This document shows, piece after piece, positions 1-12,900 of a stretch of 64,000 nt of DNA (within the stretch, counting starts at the first letter, position 1; every line of letters begins with the position of its first letter). The stretch is from positions 11,594,001 through 11,658,000 of the forward strand of contig OZ059895.1 of the NCBI GenBank assembly GCA_964057225.1, in the 5' to 3' direction. The notes beneath the pieces are model-generated. The model was not told the origin of the DNA. It made no database searches and saw only the letters and a list, made by a program, of their open reading frames with translations. Source of the stretch: Auanema rhodensis (Eukaryota; Nematoda; Chromadorea; Rhabditida; Rhabditidae). The position numbers and the translations under genes were made by a program.

Positions 1-384
1 CAAGCAGTTTTACTCAGATAGCTTAACCCAAGGCAGCAAATTATCTTCAATATTATTTCTATCTTACAGTTATAAACCAATAGTTAATGAACCATCATCT
101 TACCTTTACTGTTTCTATCTATTTCCTATCGAAAGCAACTTTGTTCAAACACTATACAACTGTGACACCTTTTTCAATTTCTTGTATTTGGAGTTCATAA
201 GATTTGATATCATCGAGGGATTCAGATAGAACGTGGAAAATTACATAACTAACATGAAATTGGGAAAAAATTATAACGAGGATAAGTATGTGAAACATTG
301 ATTATCAGATATTTTCGCTTAGGACCATACCACGTTGAAAGTACGCCATGCCGCTGATTTTCAATTTTAACTCTTTTGTAACAA
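1..384 (+). repeat. Partial monomer at left edge (type A)
   Basis: The window opens 14 bases into a monomer. The unit has the type A marks: CTGTGACACC, GGGATTCAG, an extra G before the A-run, GTGAAACATTGATTAT and CTTAGGACC. It would be 398 bp if complete. Type A is otherwise typical of 24592-44435, where it follows type H, so the array clearly continues to the left of the window. Confidence 0.9.
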
Positions 385-781
385 ATGTTTTCAATTTTCA
401 AGCAGTTTTACTCAGATAGCTTAACCCAAGGCAGCAAATTATCTTCAATATTATTTCTATCTTACAGTTATAAACCAATAGTTAATGAACCATCATCTTA
501 CCTTTACTATTTCTATCTATTTCCTATCAAAACCAACTTTGTTCAAACACTATACAACTGAGAAGCCTTTTTTAATTTCTTGTATTTGGAGTTCATAAGA
601 TTTGATATCATTGAGGGATTTAGATAGAACGTGGAAAATTACATAACTACCATGAAATTGGAAAAAACTATAACGAGGATAAGTATGTAAATCATTGACT
701 ATCAGATATTTTTGCTTACAACTATACCACGTTGTAAGTACGCCATGCCGCTGATTTTCAATTTTAACTCTTTTGTAACAA

Positions 782-1024
782 ATGTTTTCAATTTTCAAGC
801 AGTTTTACTCAGATAGCTTAACCCAAAGCAGCAAATTATCTTCAATATTATTTCTATCTCACAGTTATAAACCAATAGTTAATGAACCATCATCTTACCC
901 TTATCGTTTCTATCTATTTCCTATCGAAACCAACTTTGTTCAAAAACTATACAACTGTGAAACCTTTTTCAATTTCTTGTATTTGGAGCTCATAAAATTT
1001 GATATCATTGAGGGATCCAGATAG
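782..1024 (+). other. Recurrent 80-codon open frame, judged probably non-coding (representative)
   Basis: An ATG frame of 80 codons ending in TAG occupies the first 243 bp of many monomers. It is intact in 84 of the 160 complete units. In the others it is broken by a TAG at codon 9 (TTTTAGTCAG types), a TAA at CTTTAATG, a TGA at ACTGAGAAG, a TAG at TTTGTAGCTC (17 units, leaving 68 codons), start loss (AAATTTTTTC) or a lost T. The predicted peptide is rich in Phe, Tyr, Leu and Ser, has no motif I recognise, and matches no family I know. Unit lengths of 396-398 bp do not keep frame across monomers. Best explained as a chance frame carried by the repeat; the uneven zone distribution is discussed as a finding. 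Confidence 0.3.
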
Positions 1025-1130
1025 AACGTGGAAAATTACGTAACTAACATGAAATTGGAAAAAACTATAACGAGGATAAGTATGTGAATCATTGAATATC
1101 AGATATTTTCGCTTAGGACCATACCACGTT
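1000..1130. other. Cluster of short dyad symmetries in each monomer (shown on reference unit)
   Basis: Within about 130 bp the reference unit has TGATATCA (1000-1007), GGATCC (1013-1018), AACGTGG (1025-1031), TTACGTAA (1036-1043), the odd palindrome AATATC-A-GATATT (1095-1107) and CCACGTT (1124-1130). AACGTGG and CCACGTT are reverse complements about 99 bp apart and could bracket a stem-loop containing the inner palindromes. Many monomer types lose one or more of these: TTACATAA breaks one, TTGACTATC or TTGATTATC shortens another, and GGATTTAG removes GGATCC. A binding or structural role is speculative. Confidence 0.55.
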
Positions 1131-1149
1131 GAAAGTACGCCATGCCGCT

Positions 1150-1203
1150 GATTTTCAATTTTAACTCTTTTGTAACAAATGTTTTCAATTTTCAAGCAGT
1201 TTT
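1150..1203. repeat. Imperfect ~22-bp direct repeat of T-tracts spanning the monomer junction
   Basis: GATTTTCAATTTTAACTCTTTT (1150-1171, core TTTTCAATTTT) is followed by a second TTTTCAATTTT block at 1180-1203. Six T4 tracts lie within about 54 bp, and corresponding tracts of the two blocks are about 30-32 bp apart, close to three helical turns. A related core, TTTTTCAATTTC, occurs again at 965-976. Regularly spaced A/T tracts can bend DNA and affect nucleosome placement; that this happens here is inference. The block is present in nearly every unit. Confidence 0.6.
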
Positions 1204-2369
1204 AGTCAGATAGCTTAACCCAAGGCAGCAAATTATCTTCAATATTATTTCTATCTCACAGTTATAAACCAATAGTTAATGAACCATCATCTTACCCTTA
1301 TCGTTTCTATCTATTTCCTATCGAAACCAACTTTGTTCAAAAACTATACAACTGTGAAACCTTTTTCAATTTCTTGTATTTGGAGCTCATAAAATTTGAT
1401 ATCATTGAGGGATCCAGATAGAACGTGGAAAATTACGTAACTAACATAAAATTGGAAAAAACTATAACGAGGATAAGTATGTGAATCATTGAATATCAGA
1501 TATTTTCGCTTAGGACCATACCACGTTGAAAGTACGCCATGCCGCTGATTTTCAATTTTAACTCTTTTGTAACAAATGTTTTCAATTTTCAAGCAGTTTT
1601 AGTCAGATAGCTTAACCCAAGGCAGCAAATTATCTTCAATATTATTTCTATCTTACAGATATAAACCAATAGTTAATGAAACATCATCTTACCCTTATCG
1701 TTTCTATCTATTTCCTATCGAAACCAACTTTGTTCAAAAACTATACAACTGTGAAACCTTTTTCAATTTCTTGTATTTGGAGCTCATAAGATTTGATATC
1801 ATTGAGGGATCCAGATAGAACGTGGAAAATTACGTAACTAACATGAAATTGGAAAAAACTATAACGAGGATAAGTATGTGAATCATTGAATATCAGATAT
1901 TTTCGCTTAGGACCATACCACGTTGAAAGTACGCCATGCCGCTGATTTTCAATTTTAACTCTTTTGTAACAAATTTTTTCAATTTTCAAGCAGTTTTACT
2001 CAGATAGCTTAACCCAAGGCAGCAAATTATCTTCAATATTATTTCTATCTTACAGTTATAAACCAATAGTTAATGAACCATCATCTTACATTTACTGTTT
2101 CTATCTATTTCCTATCGAAAGCAACTTTGTTCAAACACTATACAACTGTGAAACCTTTTTTAATTTCTTGTATTTGGAGCTCATAAGATTTGATATCATC
2201 GAGGGATCCAGATAGAACGTGGAAAATTACGTAACTAACATGAAATTGGAAAAAACTATAACGAGGATAAGTATGTAAATCATTGAATACCAGATATTTT
2301 TGCTTACAACTATACCACGTTGTAAGTACACCATGCCGCTGATTTTCAATTTTAACTCTTTTGTAACAA

Positions 2370-2765
2370 ATGTTTTCAATTTTCAAGCAGTTTTACTCAA
2401 ATAGCTTAACCCAAGGCAGCAAATTATCTTCAATATTATTTCTATCTTACAGTTATAAACCAATAGTTAATGAACCATCATCTTACCTTTAATGTTTCTA
2501 TGTATTTCCTATCGAAAGCAACTTTGTTCAAACACTATACAACTGTGAAACCTTTTTAATTTCTTGTATTTGGAGCTCATAAGATTTGATATCATTGAGA
2601 AATTTAGATAGAACGTGGAAAATTACATAACTACCATGAAATTGGAAAAAACTATAACGAGGATAAGTATGTAAATCATTGAATATCAGATATTTTTGCT
2701 TACAACTATACCACGTTGTAAGTACGCCATGCCGCTGATTTTCAATTTTAACTCTTTTGTAACAA
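2370..2765 (+). repeat. Mosaic monomer G front / H back (396 bp)
   Basis: It opens with ACTCAAATAG, which elsewhere marks type G, then continues with the H marks CCTTTAATG, the lost T and GAGAAATTTAG. The next unit (2766) has a G back without the G front. Together they look like a G unit into which about one monomer length has been inserted by unequal exchange. Confidence 0.65.
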
Positions 2766-5147
2766 ATGTTTTCAATTTTCAAGCAGTTTTACTCAGATAG
2801 CTTAACCCAAGGCAGCAAATTATCTTCAATATTATTTCTTTCTTACAGTTATAAACCAATAGTTAATGAACCATCATCTTACATTTACTGTTTCTATCTA
2901 TTTCCTATCGAAAGCAACTTTGTTCAAACACTATACAACTGTGAAACCTTTTTTAATTTCTTGTATTTGGAGCTCATAAGATTTGATATCATCGAGGGAT
3001 CCAGATAGAACGTGGAAAATTACGTAACTAACATGAAATTGGAAAAAACTATAACGAGGATAAGTATGTAAATCATTGACTATCAGATATTTTTGCTTAC
3101 AACTATACCACGTTGTAAGTACGCCATGCCGCTGATTTTCAATTTTAACTCTTTTGTGACAAATGTTTTCAATTTTCAAGCAGTTTTACTCAGATAGCTT
3201 AACCCAAAGCAGCAAATTATCTTCAATATTATTTCTATCTCACAGTTATAAACCAATAGTTAATGAACCATCATCTTACCCTTATCGTTTCTATCTATTT
3301 CCTATCGAAACCAACTTTGTTCAAAAACTATACAACTGTGAAACCTTTTTCAATTTCTTGTATTTGGAGCTCATAAAATTTGATATCATTGAGGGATCCA
3401 GATAGAACGTGGAAAATTACGTAACTAACATGAAATTGGAAAAAACTATAACGAGGATAAGTATGTGAATCATTGAATATCAGATATTTTCGCTTAGGAC
3501 CATACCACGTTGAAAGTACGCCATGCCGCTGATTTTCAATTTTAACTCTTTTGTAACAAATGTTTTCAATTTTCAAGCAGTTTTAGTCAGATAGCTTAAC
3601 CCAAGGCAGCAAATTATCTTCAATATTATTTCTATCTCACAGTTATAAACCAATAGTTAATGAACCATCATCTTACCCTTATCGTTTCTATCTATTTCCT
3701 ATCGAAACCAACTTTGTTCAAAAACTATACAACTGTGAAACCTTTTTCAATTTCTTGTATTTGGAGCTCATAAAATTTGATATCATTGAGGGATCCAGAT
3801 AGAACGTGGAAAATTACGTAACTAACATAAAATTGGAAAAAACTATAACGAGGATAAGTATGTGAATCATTGAATATCAGATATTTTCGCTTAGGACCAT
3901 ACCACGTTGAAAGTACGCCATGCCGCTGATTTTCAATTTTAACTCTTTTGTAACAAATGTTTTCAATTTTCAAGCAGTTTTAGTCAGATAGCTTAACCCA
4001 AGGCAGCAAATTATCTTCAATATTATTTCTATCTCACAGTTATAAACCAATAGTTAATGAACCATCATCTTACCCTTATCGTTTCTATCTATTTCCTATC
4101 GAAACCAACTTTGTTCAAAAACTATACAACTGTGAAACCTTTTTCAATTTCTTGTATTTGGAGCTCATAAAATTTGATATCATTGAGGGATCCAGATAGA
4201 ACGTGGAAAATTACGTAACTAACATAAAATTGGAAAAAACTATAACGAGGATAAGTATGTGAATCATTGAATATCAGATATTTTTGCTTAGGACCATACC
4301 ACGTTGAAAGTACGCCATGCCGCTGATTTTCAATTTTAACTCTTTTGTAACAAATGTTTTCAATTTTCAAGCAGTTTTAGTCAGATAGCTTAACCCAAGG
4401 CAGCAAATTATCTTCAATATTATTTCTATCTTACAGATATAAACCAATAGTTAATGAAACATCATCTTACCCTTATCGTTTCTATCTATTTCCTATCGAA
4501 ACCAACTTTGTTCAAAAACTATACAACTGTGAAACCTTTTTCAATTTCTTGTATTTGGAGCTCATAAGATTTGATATCATTGAGGGATCCAGATAGAACG
4601 TGGAAAATTACGTAACTAACATGAAATTGGAAAAAACTATAACGAGGATAAGTATGTGAATCATTGAATATCAGATATTTTCGCTTAGGACCATACCACG
4701 TTGAAAGTACGCCATGCCGCTGATTTTCAATTTTAACTCTTTTGTAACAAATTTTTTCAATTTTCAAGCAGTTTTACTCAGATAGCTTAACCCAAGGCAG
4801 CAAATTATCTTCAATATTATTTCTATCTTACAGTTATAAACCAATAGTTAATGAACCATCATCTTACATTTACTGTTTCTATCTATTTCCTATCGAAAGC
4901 AACTTTGTTCAAACACTATACAACTGTGAAACCTTTTTTAATTTCTTGTATTTGGAGCTCATAAGATTTGATATCATCGAGGGATCCAGATAGAACGTGG
5001 AAAATTACGTAACTAACATGAAATTGGAAAAAACTATAACGAGGATAAGTATGTAAATCATTGAATATCAGATATTTTTGCTTACAACTATACCACGTTG
5101 TAAGTACACCATGCCGCTGATTTTCAATTTTAACTCTTTTGTAACAA
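2766..5147. repeat. Partial higher-order unit G-C-D-D-E-F (6 monomers)
   Basis: This block begins with a G-type tail (ACATTTACTG, ATCGAGGGATCC, GACTATCAG) and then runs C, D, D, E, F. It lacks the H-I-J-H-I-B part found in later rounds. The D monomer is doubled: the units at 3560 and 3957 are nearly the same, and the second has TTTTTGCTTAGG instead of TTTTCGCTTAGG. It looks like a shortened version of the longer unit. Confidence 0.75.
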
Positions 5148-8100
5148 ATGTTTTCAATTTTCAAGCAGTTTTACTCAAATAGCTTAACCCAAGGCAGCAA
5201 ATTATCTTCAATATTATTTCTATCTTACAGTTATGAACCAATAGTTAATGAACCATCATCTTACATTTACTGTTTCTATCTATTTCCTATCGAAAGCAAC
5301 TTTGTTCAAACACTATACAACTGTGAAACCTTTTTTAATTTCTTGTATTTGGAGCTCATAAGATTTGATATCATCGAGGGATCCAGATAGAACGTGGAAA
5401 ATTACGTAACTAACATGAAATTGGAAAAAACTATAACGAGGATAAGTATGTAAATCATTGACTATCAGATATTTTTGCTTACAACTATACCACGTTGTAA
5501 GTACGCCATGCCGCTGATTTTCAATTTTAACTCTTTTGTAACAAATGTTTTCAATTTTCAAGCAGTTTTACTCAGATAGCTTAACCCAAGGCAGCAAATT
5601 ATCTTCAATATTATTTCTATCTTACAGTTATAAACCAATAGTTAATGAACCATCATCTTACCTTTAATGTTTCTATGTATTTCCTATCGAAAGCAACTTT
5701 GTTCAAACACTATACAACTGTGAAACCTTTTTAATTTCTTGTATTTGGAGCTCATAAGATTTGATATCATTGAGAAATTTAGATAGAACGTGGAAAATTA
5801 CATAACTACCATGAAATTGGAAAAAACTATAACGAGGATAAGTATGTAAATCATTGAATATCAGATATTTTTGCTTACAACTATACCACGTTGTAAGTAC
5901 ACCATGCCGCTGATTTTCAATTTTAACTCTTTTGTAACAAATGTTTTCAATTTTCAAGCAGTTTTACTCAGATAGCTTAACCCAAGGCAGCAAATTATCT
6001 TCAATATTATTTCTATCTTACAGTTATAAACCAATAGTTAATGAACCATCATCTTACCTTTACTGTTTCTATCTATTTCCTATCGAAAGCAACTTTGTTC
6101 AAACACTATACAACTGTGACACCTTTTTCAATTTCTTGTATTTGGAGTTCATAAGATTTGATATCATCGAGGGATTCAGATAGAACGTGGAAAATTACAT
6201 AACTACCATGAAATTGGAAAAAACTATAACGAGGATAAGTATGTAAATCATTGAATATCAGATATTTTTGCTTACAACTATACCACGTTGTAAGTACGCC
6301 ATGCCGCTGATTTTCAATTTTAACTCTTTTGTAACAAATGTTTTCAATTTTCAAGCAGTTTTACTCAGATAGCTTAACCCAAGGCAGCAAATTATCTTCA
6401 ATATTATTTCTATCTTACAGTTATAAACCAATAGTTAATGAACCATCATCTTACCTTTACTATTTCTATCTATTTCCTATCAAAACCAACTTTGTTCAAA
6501 CACTATACAACTGAGAAGCCTTTTTTAATTTCTTGTATTTGGAGTTCATAAGATTTGATATCATTGAGGGATTTAGATAGAACGTGGAAAATTACATAAC
6601 TACCATGAAATTGGAAAAAACTATAACGAGGATAAGTATGTAAATCATTGAATATCAGATATTTTTGCTTACAACTATACCACGTTGTAAGTACACCATG
6701 CCGCTGATTTTCAATTTTAACTCTTTTGTAACAAATGTTTTCAATTTTCAAGCAGTTTTACTCAGATAGCTTAACCCAAGGCAGCAAATTATCTTCAATA
6801 TTATTTCTATCTTACAGTTATAAACCAATAGTTAATGAACCATCATCTTACCTTTAATGTTTCTATGTATTTCCTATCGAAAGCAACTTTGTTCAAACAC
6901 TATACAACTGTGAAACCTTTTTAATTTCTTGTATTTGGAGCTCATAAGATTTGATATCATTGAGAAATTTAGATAGAACGTGGAAAATTACATAACTACC
7001 ATGAAATTGGAAAAAACTATAACGAGGATAAGTATGTAAATCATTGAATATCAGATATTTTTGCTTACAACTATACCACGTTGTAAGTACACCATGCCGC
7101 TGATTTTCAATTTTAACTCTTTTGTAACAAATGTTTTCAATTTTCAAGCAGTTTTACTCAGATAGCTTAACCCAAGGCAGCAAATTATCTTCAATATTAT
7201 TTCTATCTTACAGTTATAAACCAATAGTTAATGAACCATCATCTTACCTTTACTGTTTCTATCTATTTCCTATCGAAAGCAACTTTGTTCAAACACTATA
7301 CAACTGTGACACCTTTTTCAATTTCTTGTATTTGGAGTTCATAAGATTTGATATCATCGAGGGATTCAGATAGAACGTGGAAAATTACATAACTACCATG
7401 AAATTGGAAAAAACTATAACGAGGATAAGTATGTAAATCATTGAATATCAGATATTTTTGCTTACAACTATACCACGTTGTAAGTACGCCATGCCGCTGA
7501 TTTTCAATTTTAACTCTTTTGTAACAAATGTTTTCAATTTTCAAGCAGTTTTACTCAGATAGCTTAACCCAAGGCAGCAAATTATCTTCAATATTATTTC
7601 TATCTTACAGTTATAAACCAATAGTTAATGAACCATCATCTTACCTTTACTATTTCTATCTATTTCCTATCAAAACCAACTTTGTTCAAACACTATACAA
7701 CTGAGAAGCCTTTTTTAATTTCTTGTATTTGGAGTTCATAAGATTTGATATCATTGAGGGATTTAGATAGAACGTGGAAAATTACATAACTACCATGAAA
7801 TTGGAAAAAATTATAACGAGGATAAGTATGTAAATCATTGACTATCAGATATTTTTGCTTACAACTATACCACGTTGTAAGTACGCCATGCCGCCGATTT
7901 TCAATTTTAACTCTTTTGTAACAAATGTTTTCAATTTTCAAGCAGTTTTACTCAGATAGCTTAACCCAAAGCAGCAAATTATCTTCAATATTATTTCTAT
8001 CTCACAGTTATAAACCAATAGTTAATGAACCATCATCTTACCCTTATCGTTTCTATCTATTTCCTATCGAAACCAACTTTGTTCAAAAACTATACAACTG

Positions 8101-9909
8101 TGAAACCTTTTTCAATTTCTTGTATTTGGAGCTCATAAAATTTGATATCATTGAGGGATCCAGATAGAACGTGGAAAATTACGTAACTAACATGAAATTG
8201 GAAAAAACTATAACGAGGATAAGTATGTGAATCATTGAATATCAGATATTTTCGCTTAGGACCATACCACGTTGAAAGTACGCCATGCCGCTGATTTTCA
8301 ATTTTAACTCTTTTGTAACAAATGTTTTCAATTTTCAAGCAGTTTTAGTCAGATAGCTTAACCCAAGGCAGCAAATTATCTTCAATATTATTTCTATCTC
8401 ACAGTTATAAACCAATAGTTAATGAACCATCATCTTACCCTTATCGTTTCTATCTATTTCCTATCGAAACCAACTTTGTTCAAAAACTATACAACTGTGA
8501 AACCTTTTTCAATTTCTTGTATTTGGAGCTCATAAAATTTGATATCATTGAGGGATCCAGATAGAACGTGGAAAATTACGTAACTAACATAAAATTAGAA
8601 AAAACTATAACGAGGATAAGTATGTGAATCATTGAATATCAGATATTTTCGCTTAGGACCATACCACGTTGAAAGTACGCCATGCCGCTGATTTTCAATT
8701 TTAACTCTTTTGTAACAAATGTTTTCAATTTTCAAGCAGTTTTAGTCAGATAGCTTAACCCAAGGCAGCAAATTATCTTCAATATTATTTCTATCTCACA
8801 GTTATAAACCAATAGTTAATGAAACATCATCTTACCCTTATCGTTTCTATCTATTTCCTATCGAAACCAACTTTGTTCAAAAACTATACAACTGTGAAAC
8901 CTTTTTCAATTTCTTGTATTTGGAGCTCATAAGATTTGATATCATTGAGGGATCCAGATAGAACGTGGAAAATTACGTAACTAACATAAAATTGGAAAAA
9001 ACTATAACGAGGATAAGTATGTGAATCATTGAATATCAGATATTTTCGCTTAGGACCATACCACGTTGAAAGTACGCCATGCCGCTGATTTTCAATTTTA
9101 ACTCTTTTGTAACAAATGTTTTCAATTTTCAAGCAGTGTTAGTCAGATAGCTTAACCCAAGGCAGCAAATTATCTTCAATATTATTTCTATCTTACAGAT
9201 ATAAACCAATAGTTAATGAAACATCATCTTACCCTTATCGTTTCTATCTATTTCCTATCGAAACCAACTTTGTTCAAAAACTATACAACTGTGAAACCTT
9301 TTTCAATTTCTTGTATTTGGAGCTCATAAGATTTGATATCATTGAGGGATCCAGATAGAACGTGGAAAATTACGTAACTAACATGAAATTGGAAAAAACT
9401 ATAACGAGGATAAGTATGTGAATCATTGAATATCAGATATTTTCGCTTAGGACCATACCACGTTGAAAGTACGCCATGCCGCTGATTTTCAATTTTAACT
9501 CTTTTGTAACAAATTTTTTCAATTTTCAAGCAGTTTTACTCAGATAGCTTAACCCAAGGCAGCAAATTATCTTCAATATTATTTCTATCTTACAGTTATA
9601 AACCAATAGTTAATGAACCATCATCTTACATTTACTGTTTCTATCTATTTCCTATCGAAAGCAACTTTGTTCAAACACTATACAACTGTGAAACCTTTTT
9701 TAATTTCTTGTATTTGGAGCTCATAAGATTTGATATCATCGAGGGATCCAGATAGAACGTGGAAAATTACGTAACTAACATGAAATTGGAAAAAACTATA
9801 ACGAGGATAAGTATGTAAATCATTGAATATCAGATATTTTTGCTTACAACTATACCACGTTGTAAGTACACCATGCCGCTGATTTTCAATTTTAACTCTT
9901 TTGTAACAA
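5148..9909. repeat. Higher-order repeat copy 1, 12 monomers (4762 bp)
   Basis: The order is G-H-I-J-H-I-B-C-D-K-E-F, with unit starts at 5148, 5545, 5941, 6338, 6735, 7131, 7528, 7925, 8322, 8719, 9116 and 9513. The two H units are 396 bp. The next G-type unit at 9910 opens the following copy. Private differences from the other copies include TTATGAACC near 5231 and AGCAGTGTTAG near 9131. Confidence 0.85.
5545..7924. repeat. Nested 3-monomer tandem duplication H-I-J / H-I-B (1190 bp period)
   Basis: Units at 5545, 5941 and 6338 match those at 6735, 7131 and 7528. Both H units are 396 bp with the CCTTTAATG mark, and both I units have CTGTGACACC with GGGATTCAG. J and B share the CTGAGAAGCC stop mark but differ downstream: J has TTGAATATC with GTACACC, while B has TTGACTATC with GTACGCC. 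The same nested pair occurs at 10307-12686, 15466-17845 and 18640-21019, so the duplication predates the spread of the longer unit. Confidence 0.85.
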
Positions 9910-12900
9910 ATGTTTTCAATTTTCAAGCAGTTTTACTCAAATAGCTTAACCCAAGGCAGCAAATTATCTTCAATATTATTTCTATCTTACAGTTATAAAC
10001 CAATAGTTAATGAACCATCATCTTACATTTACTGTTTCTATCTATTTCCTATCGAAAGCAACTTTGTTCAAACACTATACAACTGTGAAACCTTTTTTAA
10101 TTTCTTGTATTTGGAGCTCATAAGATTTGATATCATCGAGGGATCCAGATAGAACGTGGAAAATTACGTAACTAACATGAAATTGGAAAAAACTATAACG
10201 AGGATAAGTATGTAAATCATTGACTATCAGATATTTTTGCTTACAACTATACCACGTTGTAAGTACGCCATGCCGCTGATTTTCAATTTTAACTCTTTTG
10301 TAACAAATGTTTTCAATTTTCAAGCAGTTTTACTCAGATAGCTTAACCCAAGGCAGCAAATTATCTTCAATATTATTTCTATCTTACAGTTATAAACCAA
10401 TAGTTAATGAACCATCATCTTACCTTTAATGTTTCTATGTATTTCCTATCGAAAGCAACTTTGTTCAAACACTATACAACTGTGAAACCTTTTTAATTTC
10501 TTGTATTTGGAGCTCATAAGATTTGATATCATTGAGAAATTTAGATAGAACGTGGAAAATTACATAACTACCATGAAATTGGAAAAAACTATAACGAGGA
10601 TAAGTATGTAAATCATTGAATATCAGATATTTTTGCTTACAACTATACCACGTTGTAAGTACACCATGCCGCTGATTTTCAATTTTAACTCTTTTGTAAC
10701 AAATGTTTTCAATTTTCAAGCAGTTTTACTCAGATAGCTTAACCCAAGGCAGCAAATTATCTTCAATATTATTTCTATCTTACAGTTATAAACCAATAGT
10801 TAATGAACCATCATCTTACCTTTACTGTTTCTATCTATTTCCTATCGAAAGCAACTTTGTTCAAACACTATACAACTGTGACACCTTTTTCAATTTCTTG
10901 TATTTGGAGTTCATAAGATTTGATATCATCGAGGGATTCAGATAGAACGTGGAAAATTACATAACTACCATGAAATTGGAAAAAACTATAACGAGGATAA
11001 GTATGTAAATCATTGAATATCAGATATTTTTGCTTACAACTATACCACGTTGTAAGTACGCCATGCCGCTGATTTTCAATTTTAACTCTTTTGTAACAAA
11101 TGTTTTCAATTTTCAAGCAGTTTTACTCAGATAGCTTAACCCAAGGCAGCAAATTATCTTCAATATTATTTCTATCTTACAGTTATAAACCAATAGTTAA
11201 TGAACCATCATCTTACCTTTACTATTTCTATCTATTTCCTATCAAAACCAACTTTGTTCAAACACTATACAACTGAGAAGCCTTTTTTAATTTCTTGTAT
11301 TTGGAGTTCATAAGATTTGATATCATTGAGGGATTTAGATAGAACGTGGAAAATTACATAACTACCATGAAATTGGAAAAAACTATAACGAGGATAAGTA
11401 TGTAAATCATTGAATATCAGATATTTTTGCTTACAACTATACCACGTTGTAAGTACACCATGCCGCTGATTTTCAATTTTAACTCTTTTGTAACAAATGT
11501 TTTCAATTTTCAAGCAGTTTTACTCAGATAGCTTAACCCAAGGCAGCAAATTATCTTCAATATTATTTCTATCTTACAGTTATAAACCAATAGTTAATGA
11601 ACCATCATCTTACCTTTAATGTTTCTATGTATTTCCTATCGAAAGCAACTTTGTTCAAACACTATACAACTGTGAAACCTTTTTAATTTCTTGTATTTGG
11701 AGCTCATAAGATTTGATATCATTGAGAAATTTAGATAGAACGTGGAAAATTACATAACTACCATGAAATTGGAAAAAACTATAACGAGGATAAGTATGTA
11801 AATCATTGAATATCAGATATTTTTGCTTACAACTATACCACGTTGTAAGTACACCATGCCGCTGATTTTCAATTTTAACTCTTTTGTAACAAATGTTTTC
11901 AATTTTCAAGCAGTTTTACTCAGATAGCTTAACCCAAGGCAGCAAATTATCTTCAATATTATTTCTATCTTACAGTTATAAACCAATAGTTAATGAACCA
12001 TCATCTTACCTTTACTGTTTCTATCTATTTCCTATCGAAAGCAACTTTGTTCAAACACTATACAACTGTGACACCTTTTTCAATTTCTTGTATTTGGAGT
12101 TCATAAGATTTGATATCATCGAGGGATTCAGATAGAACGTGGAAAATTACATAACTACCATGAAATTGGAAAAAACTATAACGAGGATAAGTATGTAAAT
12201 CATTGAATATCAGATATTTTTGCTTACAACTATACCACGTTGTAAGTACGCCATGCCGCTGATTTTCAATTTTAACTCTTTTGTAACAAATGTTTTCAAT
12301 TTTCAAGCAGTTTTACTCAGATAGCTTAACCCAAGGCAGCAAATTATCTTCAATATTATTTCTATCTTACAGTTATAAACCAATAGTTAATGAACCATCA
12401 TCTTACCTTTACTATTTCTATCTATTTCCTATCAAAACCAACTTTGTTCAAACACTATACAACTGAGAAGCCTTTTTTAATTTCTTGTATTTGGAGTTCA
12501 TAAGATTTGATATCATTGAGGGATTTAGATAGAACGTGGAAAATTACATAACTACCATGAAATTGGAAAAAATTATAACGAGGATAAGTATGTAAATCAT
12601 TGACTATCAGATATTTTTGCTTACAACTATACCACGTTGTAAGTACGCCATGCCGCTGATTTTCAATTTTAACTCTTTTGTAACAAATGTTTTCAATTTT
12701 CAAGCAGTTTTACTCAGATAGCTTAACCCAAAGCAGCAAATTATCTTCAATATTATTTCTATCTCACAGTTATAAACCAATAGTTAATGAACCATCATCT
12801 TACCCTTATCGTTTCTATCTATTTCCTATCGAAACCAACTTTGTTCAAACACTATACAACTGAGAAGCCTTTTTTAATTTCTTGTATTTGGAGTTCATAA

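Larger units (their letters stand above)
782..1178 (+). repeat. Reference monomer (type C), 397 bp
   Basis: This unit is used here as the reference for offsets. A hand count gives 125 G+C of 397. It carries single sites for GAGCTC (986-991), GATATC (1001-1006) and GGATCC (1013-1018). Type C is recognised by CCCAAAGCAG, TCTCACAG, ACCCTTATCG, CAAAAACT, CATAAAATTT and GTGAATCATTG. Other units matching it by these marks start at 3163, 7925, 13481, 21814, 25387, 39271 and 42448. The unit has about nine CpG sites, so there is no obvious CpG depletion, although CpG positions vary between types. Confidence 0.9.

Noticed and set aside
782-1024. A tandem family of small genes encoding an 80-residue peptide on the + strand
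   Set aside because: The frame is broken in 76 of 160 complete units by at least six different lesions. It has no recognisable domain, differs freely at amino-acid level, and sits in a repeat whose length is not a multiple of three. A chance frame in a homogenised satellite will appear many times.
1111-1120. TTAGG telomeric repeat
   Set aside because: TTAGG occurs only once per monomer inside CTTAGGACC and is never tandem, so it is coincidental.
1108-1124. CENP-B box
   Set aside because: TTTCGCTTAGGACCATA shares TTCG with the CENP-B box but lacks the required downstream CGGG, and the TTCG itself is TTTG in many types.
782-1178. Transposable element or SINE origin (pol III boxes, terminal repeats, target-site duplications)
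   Set aside because: There are no terminal inverted repeats, poly-A tail, target duplications or coding remnants. The complement of CTTAACCC resembles part of a B box only loosely and no matching A box was found.
782-1178. Monomer built from two ~198-bp half units
   Set aside because: Apart from the short TTTTCAATTT core recurring about 182-187 bp apart, the two halves do not align by eye. A self-alignment could test it, but I see no support.
947-1195. An 82-codon open frame on the - strand of most monomers
   Set aside because: It begins with TTG (complement of CAA at 1193-1195), contains no in-frame ATG in the common versions, overlaps the + strand frames of two adjacent units, and is destroyed in every 398-bp unit by the added base. 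It is not a plausible eukaryotic gene.
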